Source of the DNA: Forficula auricularia
Lineage: Eukaryota > Arthropoda > Insecta > Dermaptera > Forficulidae
DNA: 64,000 nt
Assembly (NCBI GenBank): GCA_024734495.1
Contig: JALMQS010000082.1
Location: forward strand, 191,882 to 255,881
Direction of reading: 5' to 3'
Shown here in pieces: positions 10,692-21,033 of this stretch (position 1 is the stretch's first letter; each line of letters starts with the position of its first letter). The position numbers were made by a program, and so were the translations under genes. Below the pieces are notes generated by a model. That model was given only the letters and a program-made list of their open reading frames with translations, did not search any database and had not been told where the DNA came from.

Positions 10692-11545
10692 CGAGGGGTG
10701 AACCGCGACCTAATATGCTGTACACCTACTTTCAACTTGTACTTCCAAATATTTCCAAGTACTCCCAAACATTTCCAAATACTTCCAAATATTTCCAAGT
10801 ACTTCCAAACATTTCCAAAGTACTTCCAAACATTTCCAAGTACTTCTAAATATTTCCAAGTACTTTCGAATATTTCAAAGTAATTCCAAATATTTCCAAG
10901 TACTTCCAAATATTTCCAAGTACTTCCAAATATTTCCAAGTACATCCAAATATTTCCAAGTACTTCCAAATATTTCCAAGTACTCCCAAACATTTCCAAA
11001 TACTTCCAAATATTTCCAAGTACTTCCAAACATTTCCAAGTACTTCCAAACATTTCCAAGTACTTCTAAATATTTCCAAATACTTTCGAATATTTCAAAG
11101 TAATTCCAAATATTTCCAAGTACTTCCAAATATTTCCAAGTACATCTAAATATTTCCAAGTACTTCCAAATATTTCCAAGTACTCCCAAACATTTCCAAA
11201 TACTTCCAAATATTTCCAAGTACTTCCAAACATTTCCAAGTACTTCCAAACATTTCCAAGTACTTCTAAATATTTCCAAGTACTTTCGAATATTTCAAAG
11301 TAATTCCAAATATTTCCAAGTACTTCCAAATATTTCCAAGTACCCTACTTCCAAATCCATTTCCAAGTACTTCCAAATATTTCCAAGTACTTCCAAATAT
11401 TTCCAAGTACCTACTTCCAAACATTTCCAAGTACTTGCAAATATTTCCAAGTACTTCTAAATATTTCAAGTACTCTCGAATATTTCCAAGTACTTCCAAA
11501 TATTTCCAAGTACTTTCGAATATTTCCAAGTAATTCAAAATACTC
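10692..11545 (+). repeat. 20-bp minisatellite grown from a CGAGGGGTGAAC MITE head
   Basis: The head (CGAGGGGTGAACCGCGACC, then CTAATATGCTGTACACCTAC) matches the 126-bp MITE at 61066-61191 and the fragment at 63920. It runs into about 40 units of ACTTCCAAATATTTCCAAGT. A variant unit, TACTTCTAAATATTTCCAAG followed by TACTTTCGAATATTTCAAAG or close relatives, returns at 10841, 11061, 11261 and 11452, giving a higher-order period of about 200-220 bp. Long frames such as 10649-11059 on the minus strand are only the translated repeat (KYLEIFGSTW and LEVLGN motifs). The right MITE end is missing. Confidence 0.85.
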
Positions 11546-11584
11546 TGCTTTTGGTTTTTTGTATTTTTTTTTTAGACGCCTGAT

Positions 11585-11945
11585 GAAGCCAAAATAAATA
11601 AGCTGACCTGTTCTGATGTGGCCATCCACTTGACTTTACCATACAACCTGGCCCCTCTCTTATATTTAATATTTAATAAAATTATTTATAATCATGTAGG
11701 GGGGGGTTAGTTTTTGCATTTTTAGACTCCTGGGACCCACTGATTATGTATACAAAATTTGGTTGAGTTTGGTAAATTGCCAAGATTTTCATTTTTTTTG
11801 TCCCTCCGCCCCCTCCCTCCATTTTGGGCGGTTAGATTTTGCATTTTTAGACTTTTGGGGGTCCACTGATTATGTATACAAAATTTGGTTGAGTTTGCTC
11901 AAACGGCCTAGATTTTTAATTTTTAACCCCCTCCCCTCGTCACCC
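11585..11945 (+). repeat. Short repeat block and TATACAAAATTTGG repeats
   Basis: 11600-11680 matches the block at 1765-1815. It is followed by two units (from about 11703 and 11830) of TTTTTGCATTTTTAGAC, CCACTGATTATGTATACAAA and ATTTGGTTGAGTTTG. The same unit is found at 37075-37190. The C-rich run CCCTCCGCCCCCTCCCTCC lies between the units. No gene. Confidence 0.6.
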
Positions 11946-12769
11946 CCTTAATTTTTGGGTCGATATGCACCAAAATCTAATCAGCTCTTAATCTCAAAAC
12001 TACGTGTCAAATTTGGTTTCGATATTCACACTAGTTTTTGAGCTAGCTCGTCCACAAATTTGGTAACGCACAGACTAACTAACAGACAGACTAACAGACA
12101 TTTTTGACAAAACAATTATTATCTCGAAAAATATAATTTTTTCGAGGTTCCCTTATTAGAGTTTTTTTGTAGACCTAAATGCCATGGTTTTGCTCAATTT
12201 TTTTAATCGAAATAGTTTCAGCCGTTTTTGAGAAAAAAAAGGAAAAAAAAACACTTTTTTCATGCACGATTAAAATACTTGACCATACCCTGTATGGTCA
12301 AGTAAAATGGAAAAACGTTGCGTAAATCAATGAGAATTTTTGATTTGCAACTCTACTAACTTAGTTTGTTTTGTGAATTGTGAATTCTTTTCTTTCATTA
12401 AATTTTCAAAAATATTTTTTTTTTCTAAATTTTCATTAAATCATATTTTTTCAAGCAAAAAATTTTTAAACAAAAAGTTTCAAATGAATTCAACTAAATT
12501 CAACATCTTTAATTAGACATTTTCATCAGAATACACAAAGTTTTGACGTCTAAGTCTAATAGAGTTCAAGCACTTGGGAAATCATTCTACTCTGAAAGCG
12601 TTATCATCAAGCACTTGATAACGAGCACATAATTATTATCTATTGTGCATTACGATGAGACAATCTCATTGAAATGTCTAATCTGAGTGGGTTCAACTGA
12701 AACTTGTCTTTTTGATAAACAACTCAAACAGTATTAAATTTATTATTTTAATGAATTTTTATTTTTGTA
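11946..12769. other. No gene recognised; holds a perfect 12-bp palindrome
   Basis: AT-rich. ACTTGACCATAC (12277-12288) and GTATGGTCAAGT (12292-12303) form a perfect palindrome around CCT. It could be an operator-like site or a fold-back tip, but I see no gene it would serve. A tetranucleotide-like TAACAGACAGACTAACAGAC stretch is near 12077. Confidence 0.4.
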
Positions 12770-13003
12770 CTAGCTTCAAAGCCCGCCTTCGGCGGGCCTT
12801 TTACTGGCCAGAGGGCTTCGCCCCCTGGACCCCCACGTGGCTGCTTTATTCCTGTTTTATTAGTAACAGAGAATAAATATAATTGTTTTATTATAAAGTC
12901 TTAAATAGATATAATTTGAGATTCTAGAGAAAATACAATTATTCATTTTGCTAGACACAAAAGTATATACAATCTATTTATAAAAAATTCTCTTATTCTC
13001 AAG
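12770..13003 (+). mobile_element. CTAG-headed repeat, short copy
   Basis: CTAGCTTCAAAGCCCGCC, then a stem-loop (CCCGCCTTCGGCGGGCC), CCCCCTGGACCCCCACGTGG and AATAAATATAATTGTTTTAT align with 1817-2160. The short 3' part ends at CTCTTATTCT. Confidence 0.55.
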
Positions 13004-13035
13004 CTTGGGTTGTTTATCATAAAAGAATTTAGTCT

Positions 13036-13315
13036 TCTTGATTTTAAGTCGATTCTTCCATCTCTTCAGCAATGGTTACCAATAATAGACGAAATGTCAA
13101 AAATCCATTGTATAATGGTTATTCCTCAAGTACTAGATGAGAATCAATCGCTATTTTTGATTTTAACTCGATTCCTCTATGTCTTCAGCAATGGTTACCA
13201 ATCAAAACCGAAACGTCAAAAATCCAATATAGAATGGTTATTCCTCAAGTATTAGACAAGAATCAATGGCTATTTTTGATTTTATGTCGATTCCTCCATC
13301 TCTTCAGCAAAGGTA
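13036..13315 (+). repeat. 119-bp tandem array, about 2.4 units
   Basis: TTGATTTTAANTCGATTC starts at about 13039, 13158 and 13277. Each full unit holds CTTCAGCAATGGTTACCAAT, GACGAAATGTCAAAAATCC (or CCGAAACGTC...) and TAATGGTTATTCCTCAAGTA. On the reverse strand the unit carries a weak CTGAAGA/GAAAC-like pair. Confidence 0.75.
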
Positions 13316-13489
13316 ACGGATAAGAAAACAACGCAGTTGCTATGGCTACTTATAAAATTTCCTCCTAAATTTTGACAATTTCACAGAGAGAAGCCTATCC
13401 ATTCTTACTTAAAGCAAGGTTAAATGAGCTATATTAAAACGATCAAATGAATAAATTTTAAAGAATTTAAAATTAAAAAAAGTACTATC

Positions 13490-14045
13490 TTACTCTAGAG
13501 TAATGTACTTTAAAATATAATTTTACTAAAAACTTTATTTAACCTTTTTGTGGTCCCCAAGGTACTTAATTAGGATATTAAATTTCATCAAAATTGGTTA
13601 AGTCATTTTTCAAGATATTTAGAAAAAACTAAAAAAGTACTGAAATAAAGTACTAATGTTTGTGGGCCGATATGTACCAAAAACTAATCAGCGCTTCATT
13701 TTGTTTTAAACTAATGGTAGGTTTTCAATTTCATTTCAATCGGTGCAACGGTGTGGAAAAAATCGTGGGCCAAAAAAGCGATAACATACATCCATCCATC
13801 CATACATACATCCATCCGCACGCACTAAATGAAAAAATCGCACTTTTTGGCCTCTCGACGAGACCCCTTGTAATTTTTGGCAAAACCGTCACGTGCTAAA
13901 ATTCAACCTAATTGAATACTACAATTTGTGACTTTAATTGAGTCCATGGGTTCCGTAGTCTTTACCTGAGGACCCTTTGAAGCCACGCTTGCCTCGAGAC
14001 CGATTACAATACTTTCCCCATGCTTCGCATTGGATAAAGTAACAA
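13490..14045 (+). repeat. 0.55-kb direct duplication, copy 1
   Basis: Matches 14880-15415 through TTTTACTAAAAACTTTATTT, TGTGGTCCCAAGGTACTTAA, TCAGCGCTTCATTTTGTT and a tail CCATGCTTCGCATTGGATAA. Short arms TACTTTNCCC and GGATAAAGTA near the end fold on each other. A CATC-rich microsatellite sits at 13790-13815. A reversed fragment is at 16340-16420. Confidence 0.75.
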
Positions 14046-14879
14046 AAACTCACCCGATATATATGATTCATTGTCTAATTTTAACAATGTAATTAAAATT
14101 AAAACAATTGTCTCTAAATAAATAAATAATATCTCTCTGATACCAAACGGGAAATATGAAATTTGGTGTAATAGATATTTTATCGCTTATATTATCCAAT
14201 TTTCTATTTTGGTTTGACAATTGACATCTCGGCAAAATGTCAAGATTCTCCCGAGGGAGATCCTTCAGGGGTTGACTGGCTCATTCATAAATCACGCCCT
14301 CTCGAATATCATCAAATTGTCTAGGAAATAAAATAAAGGTCGAAAATTCATCCAACATTTGACAATATTGTAAATAATTTATCTACTTTTTACATTCACT
14401 TATCTAATCAACTATTCCAGGGACGCACCAAATCCCTTTCGCGCCGTCGTGCGAAATACTTATGGACGCCTTTATATATAGTACAGTGAGTCCAAATTAC
14501 TTCGCCCACAACTTATTTTCACGGTTCAAGAATCAAATTACCTCAAAATCTTTATACTTGTTAGTATTTTTTTATTTGAAACTATTAGTTAGGTACAAAA
14601 AAGTGATAATTCGTATTAGTAAATTTCTTATTGCACAACGAAACTGGAGTAACAAAAATGTGAAATGAATCCTAAGATTGAACGTGTCCTTATACAAACA
14701 TGAAAGAACATTAGGAAATAAACTGCAACGGATCGTTGCTAAACTTTATCCAAAGTCATTTGAAATATTAATATGTTTATTCCTTTATTATTAATCAGAT
14801 ATCATTTGCTATTTGCAGTGCATGTTGACTTAAATTCAAAAATAGTGATCGATTCTCATCTAATACTCGAGGAATAATC
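14046..14879. repeat. Spacer between the duplicated blocks
   Basis: GCGCCGTNGTGCNAAATACT with CCAAATTACTNCGCCCACAAC-like sequence at 14420-14515 recurs at 15955-16050, so the duplication includes more than the 0.55-kb block. No coding relic that I can name. Confidence 0.45.
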
Positions 14880-15415
14880 ATTCTACATTAAAGTACTTCA
14901 AAATATACACTTTACTAAAAACTTTATTTAACCTTTTTTGTGGTCCCAAGGTACTTAATTTGGATATTAAATTTCATCCAAATTAGTAAAGTCATTTTCA
15001 AGATATTTAGAAAAAAACTAAAAAAGTACTGGAATAAAGTACTAATGTTTGTGAATAGATATGTATCAAAAACTAATCAGCGCTTCATTTTGTTAAAGTA
15101 ATGGTAGGTTTTCAATTTCATTTCAATCGGTGCAACGGTGTGGAAAAAATCGTGGACGAAAAAAACGATAACATCCATTCATTCATCCATCCGCACGCAC
15201 TTCCTGAAAAATTCACACTTTTTGGCCTCTCAACGAGACCCCATGTAATTTTTGGCAAAGCCGTCACGTGTTAAAATTCAACCTAATTGAATACTACAAT
15301 TTGTGACTTTAATTGAGGCCGTGGTTTCCGTAGTCTTTACCTGAGGACCCTTTGAAGTCGCGGTTGCCGCGAGACCGATTACAATACTTTACCCATGCTT
15401 CGCATTGGATAAAGT
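14880..15415 (+). repeat. 0.55-kb direct duplication, copy 2
   Basis: Partner of 13490-14045 at roughly 90 percent identity by eye. The largest difference is in the CATC-rich microsatellite. Confidence 0.75.
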
Positions 15416-17640
15416 AAAAATACCATAAATCCTGGACTTTTCTAAATTTTTTCTAAATCTTTATTTTTATTCAGGTTATAGCTTTATAAGACACTCCTTT
15501 TTAATGATGTATCATTTTCAGTCAAATCAGAGTCATCTATTAATTTCTTCTTTTTTAGAATCAAAATCTTTTTCGAGACTTCCCTTATGATTATTTCGAA
15601 TGGAAAATCTTTAATCCGCTCTAATGACTAAACTAATGATCTCCGAGATTTATATAAAAGAAGCTTTTTTTTTATTTGAAATTAAATACTTTTTCAAATA
15701 GCTATTGGAAATAAGAACCTCAAATTTTCAGTACTAAACCTGAAAGTTATATATTTTGAATCATTTTAACGCTTTATTCTGCAAAACTAAACAACCTATC
15801 AAAAATGTTATTTAGAAGAAATATTTACAATAAAATTAGTCAGATCAATATTTTAGAAGTCAGACGCTGTTTTTAATCAGATATGTTTTGCGATTATTTG
15901 GTCTTATGTAAATATATAAAATTCGTGAATATATAGATAGATACTTTTTCCTTACCAGGGACGCGCCAAGTCGCTTTTGCGCCGTTGTGCTAAATACTGA
16001 ATTGCGCCTTCATATGCACTGAGCTCAAATTACTGCGAACACAACATTTTATCATGTTTCAAGTGTTTTTTTTACCAACATTCCTCCATCTGACCAGAGA
16101 CAACTGCGGACGATTGCTAAAGACAAACTGAGCGACGCAGGATTGTCTAGCGAGCAGAAGGTGGGGAAGCATCGTCAGACACAATCATGTCGCGGTACGC
16201 CCCCTGTATGCCAGTAGCAGAATCATACAGGTCATTTAATAGCCACACCTCGTATAATGGGAGCCATTAGGCAACTGAAATGGCTGAGCAGTTAAGGGCA
16301 TGACCCACCCTGCAAAAAACGCGCAAGCCATTTTCTCAATTTTACTTTATCAAGATAACTCAAAAAAGGTTAAATAATTTTTTTAGTAAAATTATATTTT
16401 AAAGTACTTATCCTAGAATAAGAAAATAATTTATTAAAATTCTTTAAAATTTATCCATTTGATCGGTAGTTCACGGTCAATAGTTGCCTGTCAGTGCCTT
16501 TAAGACATTGGTGCCGTCGTGAACCGCACATATAGACGGCGCATCATTGTTCCTTTCAAAGGCTAATCAGAGAATATTTATCTTTTAGAGACCTTTTTTG
16601 CCCAAAATAGACTTTATGCAGACCATTTATGAAAAAATGCCGGACTTTTTGCGCTTACTGTATATAATTAAAAAAAAGAAATTCATGTGGTGTAGACATT
16701 AGGTTTTATTAAAAAAAAATAATAATAATAATAATATATGTCCTCATGTAATAAATATTCTACCCAGGTTTCTTTGTTGCTGTTGTTGTTGTTGTTGTGT
16801 TTGTTCCCTTTTTCAGATTTTCTTAATAAGATTAAAAACTTATTTATTTATTTATTTTTTCTAATTTAAATTTTTCCACTCGAGTTCATTTAAAGTCTCC
16901 TTTTAAGCTGCCTAATATCACACCAGGCCAGGGCAGGCACCCCCCTCGTATACCCCTTAACTGCCCTATAACCCTGCTTCGCTATTAGCATAATTATCTA
17001 ATCTCTCCAACCAATTAGAGTACAATTTATGAATTTTATATTAATAGTATTATTATTATTATTATAATCTCTGCCTTTAATCTTTGTCGCTAATTACAGG
17101 CAACAGCTTAAGATAATATAATAGAAACATACAACAACAACAACCAAAAAATGAGATTTTTTTTAAGATTAAACATTTTTGTTAAAAACAATAGATTATT
17201 GTTGTGATTTATAGAATTTTTACAAGAGAAAAAAACAACGTTTCATTTATTAAATAAAATAAAAAAATATTTCAAGAATTTTAAAATAAACAGATTAATA
17301 GTTTAATCGGAAGGTTAAGCAGAACGCTATATTATCCGAATATTTTTTTGTTTGTTTTCCCACTTTAGAAATGTCTAAAATTCATTTTCACACATGGATA
17401 TCTATATATATAATGGAAAAGTACGTATATATGTTTGTATGATCCAAACGATCTGATTGGCCAGGTGCATAGCCAATGACAAAGCGTTAAATTGTTAGAA
17501 TGATTATGATTGGTCAGATAGTGATCGTGCTTAACCAATGTGTTAAATAAACATTTCCTTATTGTTGAATCAATTTCATTCAGTAAATTCTTTCAATACT
17601 TACTTTAAATTTGAATTATTAAATTGGTGTTAACGAGACG
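15416..17640. other. No gene recognised; simple repeats and fragments
   Basis: 15955-16050 repeats part of 14420-14515. 16340-16420 is a reversed piece of the 13490 block. TGGCTGAGCAGTTAAGGGC at about 16283 resembles a tRNA box A but has no partner box B. (TAA)n at 16725-16740 and (TTG)n at 16775-16800 are microsatellites. 17640-17670 is a reversed end of the CTAGCTGACG repeat found at 24541. Confidence 0.4.
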
Positions 17641-17676
17641 CTCCCCGCCAGGGGCTAGATGAAGCCGGGCAGAAGT

Positions 17677-18681
17677 CCAGTCAAATTGTGTTTTTATCAG
17701 GAAAGTTTTGTGGTAGTTCTAATTTTTTGCATATATATGTTTTTGGGGCGCTAAATCCAAATCTGAGGATTCCCACCAAAATTTCGTTACGCAACATTGT
17801 AGAAAATGCAAAAAAAAAAAAAATTTTCATATTTTTGGCGGTTTTTCGCTTATAACTCGAAAACTATCAACTTTTTGTAAATAATTTGTATTAGCAAAAT
17901 GAAAGTTCATAAAATTTCCTACAAATTTTATTTTTTAGTTTTTTTTCTCAGATGGATCGTTTGGACTCAAGCGCTAGTTGAAAATTGGCGTATTTCGGTT
18001 ATCTCCGCAAAAATCCACACCATTTCCACTCAAAACTTTAATTTATTATTAAAGGCTTATTAGTGAATTCCTCCCAGTTCTATCCACATACCTTATTTAG
18101 ATCGTATATGTAAGGAACAGGTAATTTTTGAAAAAAATTACATAAAGTTCAAGTTATATAATGAAGTCCGAAATTGTACAAATTCTGTTACAAAAAAGTT
18201 GAAACTCGAATTAAAATTTTTCAAAAATTATTAAATTTTATTATATTATATTACAATACATATTATATGATTATATTTATATTATATGAGAAAAAAACTA
18301 TATGACCCGTTGTCGTTTAGAGGGGCTGAGGTTCTTTGAAGGGTTTTTGCGGAGACAGCCGAAATACGCCAACTTTCAAATAGCGCTTAAGTCCAAACGG
18401 TCCATCAGAGAAAAAACTAAATAATGAAGATTGTAGGAAATTTTATCAACTTTCATTTTGCAAATGAAAACTATTTACGAAAAGTTGATAGTTTCCGAGT
18501 TACAAGCGAAAAACCGCCAAAAAATGAAAATTTTAACCTTTTTTTTGCGTTTTCTACAATGTTGCGTCACGAAATTTTGGTGGGGAACCTCAGATTTAGA
18601 TTCAGCGCCCCAAAAAAACATATATATGTAAAAAATCGGAACTACCGCAAAACTTTTTTGATAAAAACACATTTTGACTGG
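17677..18681. repeat. 1-kb palindrome with ~340-bp arms
   Basis: 17677-18015 pairs with 18341-18681. Arm marks are CCAGTCAAA at the tips, GGGGCGCTAAATCC, CGGTTTTTCGCTTATAACTC and GCGTATTTCGGTTATCTCCG. The loop is 325 bp and AT-rich. A further direct copy of the right arm tip follows at 18692-18870. This is a foldback or MITE-like hairpin with no visible coding. Frames across the arms are shadows of each other. Confidence 0.75.
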
Positions 18682-18889
18682 ATTATATAGAATAATAGCG
18701 GACGATGAAATTTTCACCTTTATTTGCATTTTCTATAATGTTGCGTCACGAAATTTTGGTGGGAAACCTCATATTTGGATTCACCGCCCCAAAAAACATA
18801 TATATGCAAAAAATCAGAACTACCCCAAAACTTTCTTCATAGGAGCTCATTTGAGCCCAATTTGATTGGACTAATATGTCTATCTGAAT

Positions 18890-19260
18890 TCCGATACCCA
18901 CGATAATTTACGGTGTTTCGATCTACAATAAAACCTTACATAATATAAAACAGACATCGAAAAATTTATATTTTAAGAGATTTTATTAATTATTTTGACA
19001 AAAAAGTCTCTTAGTGAGAGCGTATGTTAATAAATTTTCTTTAAGCTCAAAAATCAAATATAGTATCCGAGAATAACATTCCTAAATATAAAAAAAGACT
19101 CAAAAATACGATTATATATAAACAAACTAACAATCACTTATTCCAGTGCCATCACGATGTCTTTTCAAAGTATCTATATATAAAATTCTATAAGTATCCT
19201 AGATATGTTTTTTTTAGATTTAATTTGTATGTACTTTATATCTTCCAAAATACTTGAAAT
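18890..19260 (+). repeat. Repeat H, copy 1 (CCATCACGATCTC family)
   Basis: Related to 27790-28330 and 36310-36610 through ATATAAACAAACTAACAATC, CAGTGCCATCACGAT, TCTATATATAAAA and TATAAGTATCC. This copy is the most diverged. Confidence 0.55.
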
Positions 19261-19379
19261 AAATGAACATTTTTTTGTCTAGAAAAAACAGATCACAATT
19301 GGAAATTCGGTCGGGGGAAAAGAATGAAAATTTCACGTGATATACACCCCAAATGTATATTATTTATTTGTTAGAACCG

Positions 19380-19441
19380 AGGACAGACAACCTCATTGAT
19401 TTCTTCATATGAATCATCAACTTTGATACCCTCGGCAAACT
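19380..19441 (+). repeat. Fragment related to the PLE flank
   Basis: GAGGACAGACAACCTCATTG, then TTTCTTCATATGAATCA and ACCCTCGGCAAAC align with the 20896-20995 and 23402-23508 segments that flank or derive from the Penelope-like element. Confidence 0.4.
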
Positions 19442-20021
19442 AAATATTTTCATTAATTATTCGATTAAAATTTTAATACGATTTTTGATTTCAAGAAAAA
19501 TCAATAAACAAAAGTTATGGATTTCACGTTTTTATATAAAACTAAAAACTCTTCAAAATTCTTGAATTATCTTTTAAAAAATTCATATTTTAGAAGTAAA
19601 ATTTTCAGAAGGTTATTTTTTTACATATATTAACCGTTTATTTTGAAAAGTGGCCTAAGTTGTTATTTCGAGATTGTTGTATTTATACATAATTATATTT
19701 TATCTACCTATATATATTTTGACGAATTCATGGGGAAATTGTGCTTCATTGACTGTGATATTTATAAAGACATCTAGTGTCTAAATCAATTATGTCCAAC
19801 CCGCGGGCCGCATGCGGCCCAGTTGGTCCTTTGGTGCGGCCCTTATAGATTTTGGGAATATAGTGAAAATAATAGTACCTATATAAAGCATACAAAGTAT
19901 AATGTTTAAAAATTCGCGAATTGGAATCTGAATATGGATTTTTTATTCCAAAATTCGATGGGTGAGCCGCGAAAAATGCTTATTAAGGTTTTGGGACTTA
20001 AGATAATAAATTTCTATTTTT

Positions 20022-20264
20022 ATGAATGAAAATGGCCAAGACATCTCACAACTTCACGATGAACAGTGGCTGTTAGATTTCTGTTTTCTTACAGATATAA
20101 CAACCAAATTGAATGAACTCAATCAGCTCCTTCAAGGTGCTAATAAACAGATTGATTGCTATGAACACATAAAAAGCATTCATGTTGATATTAAACCTCT
20201 ACGAAAATCAGCTGAAGTCAAATATAAATCGACGCATTTTCTTCTTTTAAATAATTTTAAAAGT
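20022..20264 (+). pseudogene. hAT transposase, central fragment
   Basis: The frame reads EQWLLDFCFLTDITTKLNEL and then NQLLQG with a following EHIKS. This fits the stretch W-L-x-x-x-x-F-L-x-D-I-x-x-x-L-N-x-L-N-x-x-L-Q-G that precedes the catalytic insertion domain in hAT transposases of the group related to host genes such as ZBED5 and GTF2IRD2. It has no start of its own (the ATG at 20022 lies inside the domain) and is cut at 20264 by the inverted flank of the PLE. The reading frame runs on into the insertion for about 23 unrelated residues. The element's C-terminal piece is 1.3 kb downstream in the same orientation. Confidence 0.75.
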
Positions 20265-20308
20265 CACAAAGAGAAACAAAGAGGTTGTCCTCTGCTTGAT
20301 GCAAATAA

Positions 20309-20599
20309 ACATACAAAACAGAGAGGAATCTGAAAATTCGATTAAATGAACATATTAGGGATTTTAAAAATAAAAAGAATAAAAACTCTTTTGCGGAATA
20401 TTTAAATTCAAACAATCACTCTTTCCCAGAAGGAACAGGAATTAGATTAATAAAAGGAGAAAGAAACCCAAAATTAATTAGCGTAATTGAATCGTTAGAA
20501 ATTTTGAAATCATTCAATAAAAATTCAAAACTTTGTTTGAACAGCCAAATTGAATTATCAAATAGCAATTTGCTTACGATGTTTGCTAACAAAAGATAA
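20309..20599 (+). pseudogene. PLE GIY-YIG endonuclease tail
   Basis: A frame open from 20309 to the TAA at 20597 reads NLKIRLNEHIRDFKN, then FAEYLNSNNHSF, ESLEILKSF and a final LCLNSQIELSNS with LL. The R-L-x-E-H helix, the x-x-x-L-x-x-x-x-H-x-F stretch, the E-x-x-I/L-E-I-L helix and the closing N-x-Q-I-x-L block resemble the end of the GIY-YIG endonuclease of PLE proteins. That domain nicks target DNA for reverse transcription. The GIY and YIG strands would lie upstream and are absent: a stop at 20306 and the inverted flank cut it off. It is therefore inactive. A LINE carrying a similar endonuclease is a less likely alternative. Confidence 0.6.
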
Positions 20600-20810
20600 A
20601 AGAAAAAAGAAAAACAAAACCCCGCCCCCTTTCATTGTCAGCCTATCTCTTTGTAAAACAAAGAGAAAGGGAAACATATGGTTATATTTGAATGTGAATC
20701 AAAAGAATGTCTTTAGTTCTAAGCTGACCACCAGTGAAGAAGGAACATCAAATTTTCAATATTCATACGATATTGACTCCATGAAAAACAACATTTATAA
20801 TTAAAAAAGT

Positions 20811-20845
20811 CTGATGATGAAGACCAAGTCTTCGAAACTATAGTC
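20811..20845 (+). ncRNA. Hammerhead-ribozyme-like motif (PLE type)
   Basis: CTGATGA (20811-20817), a single T, stem II GAAGAC-CAA-GTCTTC (20819-20833, perfect 6 bp), GAAAC (20834-20838), loop TATA and GTC (20843-20845). This matches the conserved hammerhead core CUGANGA...GAAA with a two-base-pair helix III (A-C with G-U) and predicted cut after C20845, the short form known from PLEs. Weak points are the extra T beside stem II and a poorly paired helix I. It lies 212 bp after the GIY-YIG stop, where a PLE pseudo-LTR is expected. Confidence 0.5.
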
Positions 20846-21033
20846 TCAAACAAATAAATAATATATATATATATATCATCTCGATATATATGTGTGTATG
20901 TTTATTTGCATCAAGCAGAGGCCAACCTCTTTGTTTCTCTTTGTGAATCAACAACTCTGCTACTCTAGGCAAAACAAAAACTTTTCAATTAAATTTTAAA
21001 AGTACCCAAAATGCATTTTCGAAATGTTCAAGC

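Larger units (their letters stand above)
20265..20945 (+). mobile_element. Penelope-like element fragment with 50-bp inverted flanks
   Basis: 20265-20314 and 20896-20945 are inverted repeats, 49 of 50 matching (they start CACAAAGAGAAACAAAGAGG). They enclose a GIY-YIG-like coding tail (20309-20599), an AT-rich UTR and a hammerhead-like motif (20811-20845). PLEs are retroelements with a reverse transcriptase joined to a GIY-YIG endonuclease. They often end in pseudo-LTRs holding hammerhead ribozymes and may carry inverted partial copies at one side. The unit sits inside the hAT relic and is therefore younger than it. The reverse-transcriptase part is missing. Confidence 0.65.

Noticed and set aside
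10649..11629. Long minus-strand frames rich in KYLEIFGSTW/LEVLGN repeats
   Set aside because: They are the translated 20-bp minisatellite. Several overlapping frames are open at once and no non-repeat start or domain exists.
16283..16301. tRNA box-A-like TGGCTGAGCAGTTAAGGGC
   Set aside because: No box B at the right distance and no cloverleaf; at best a SINE fragment.
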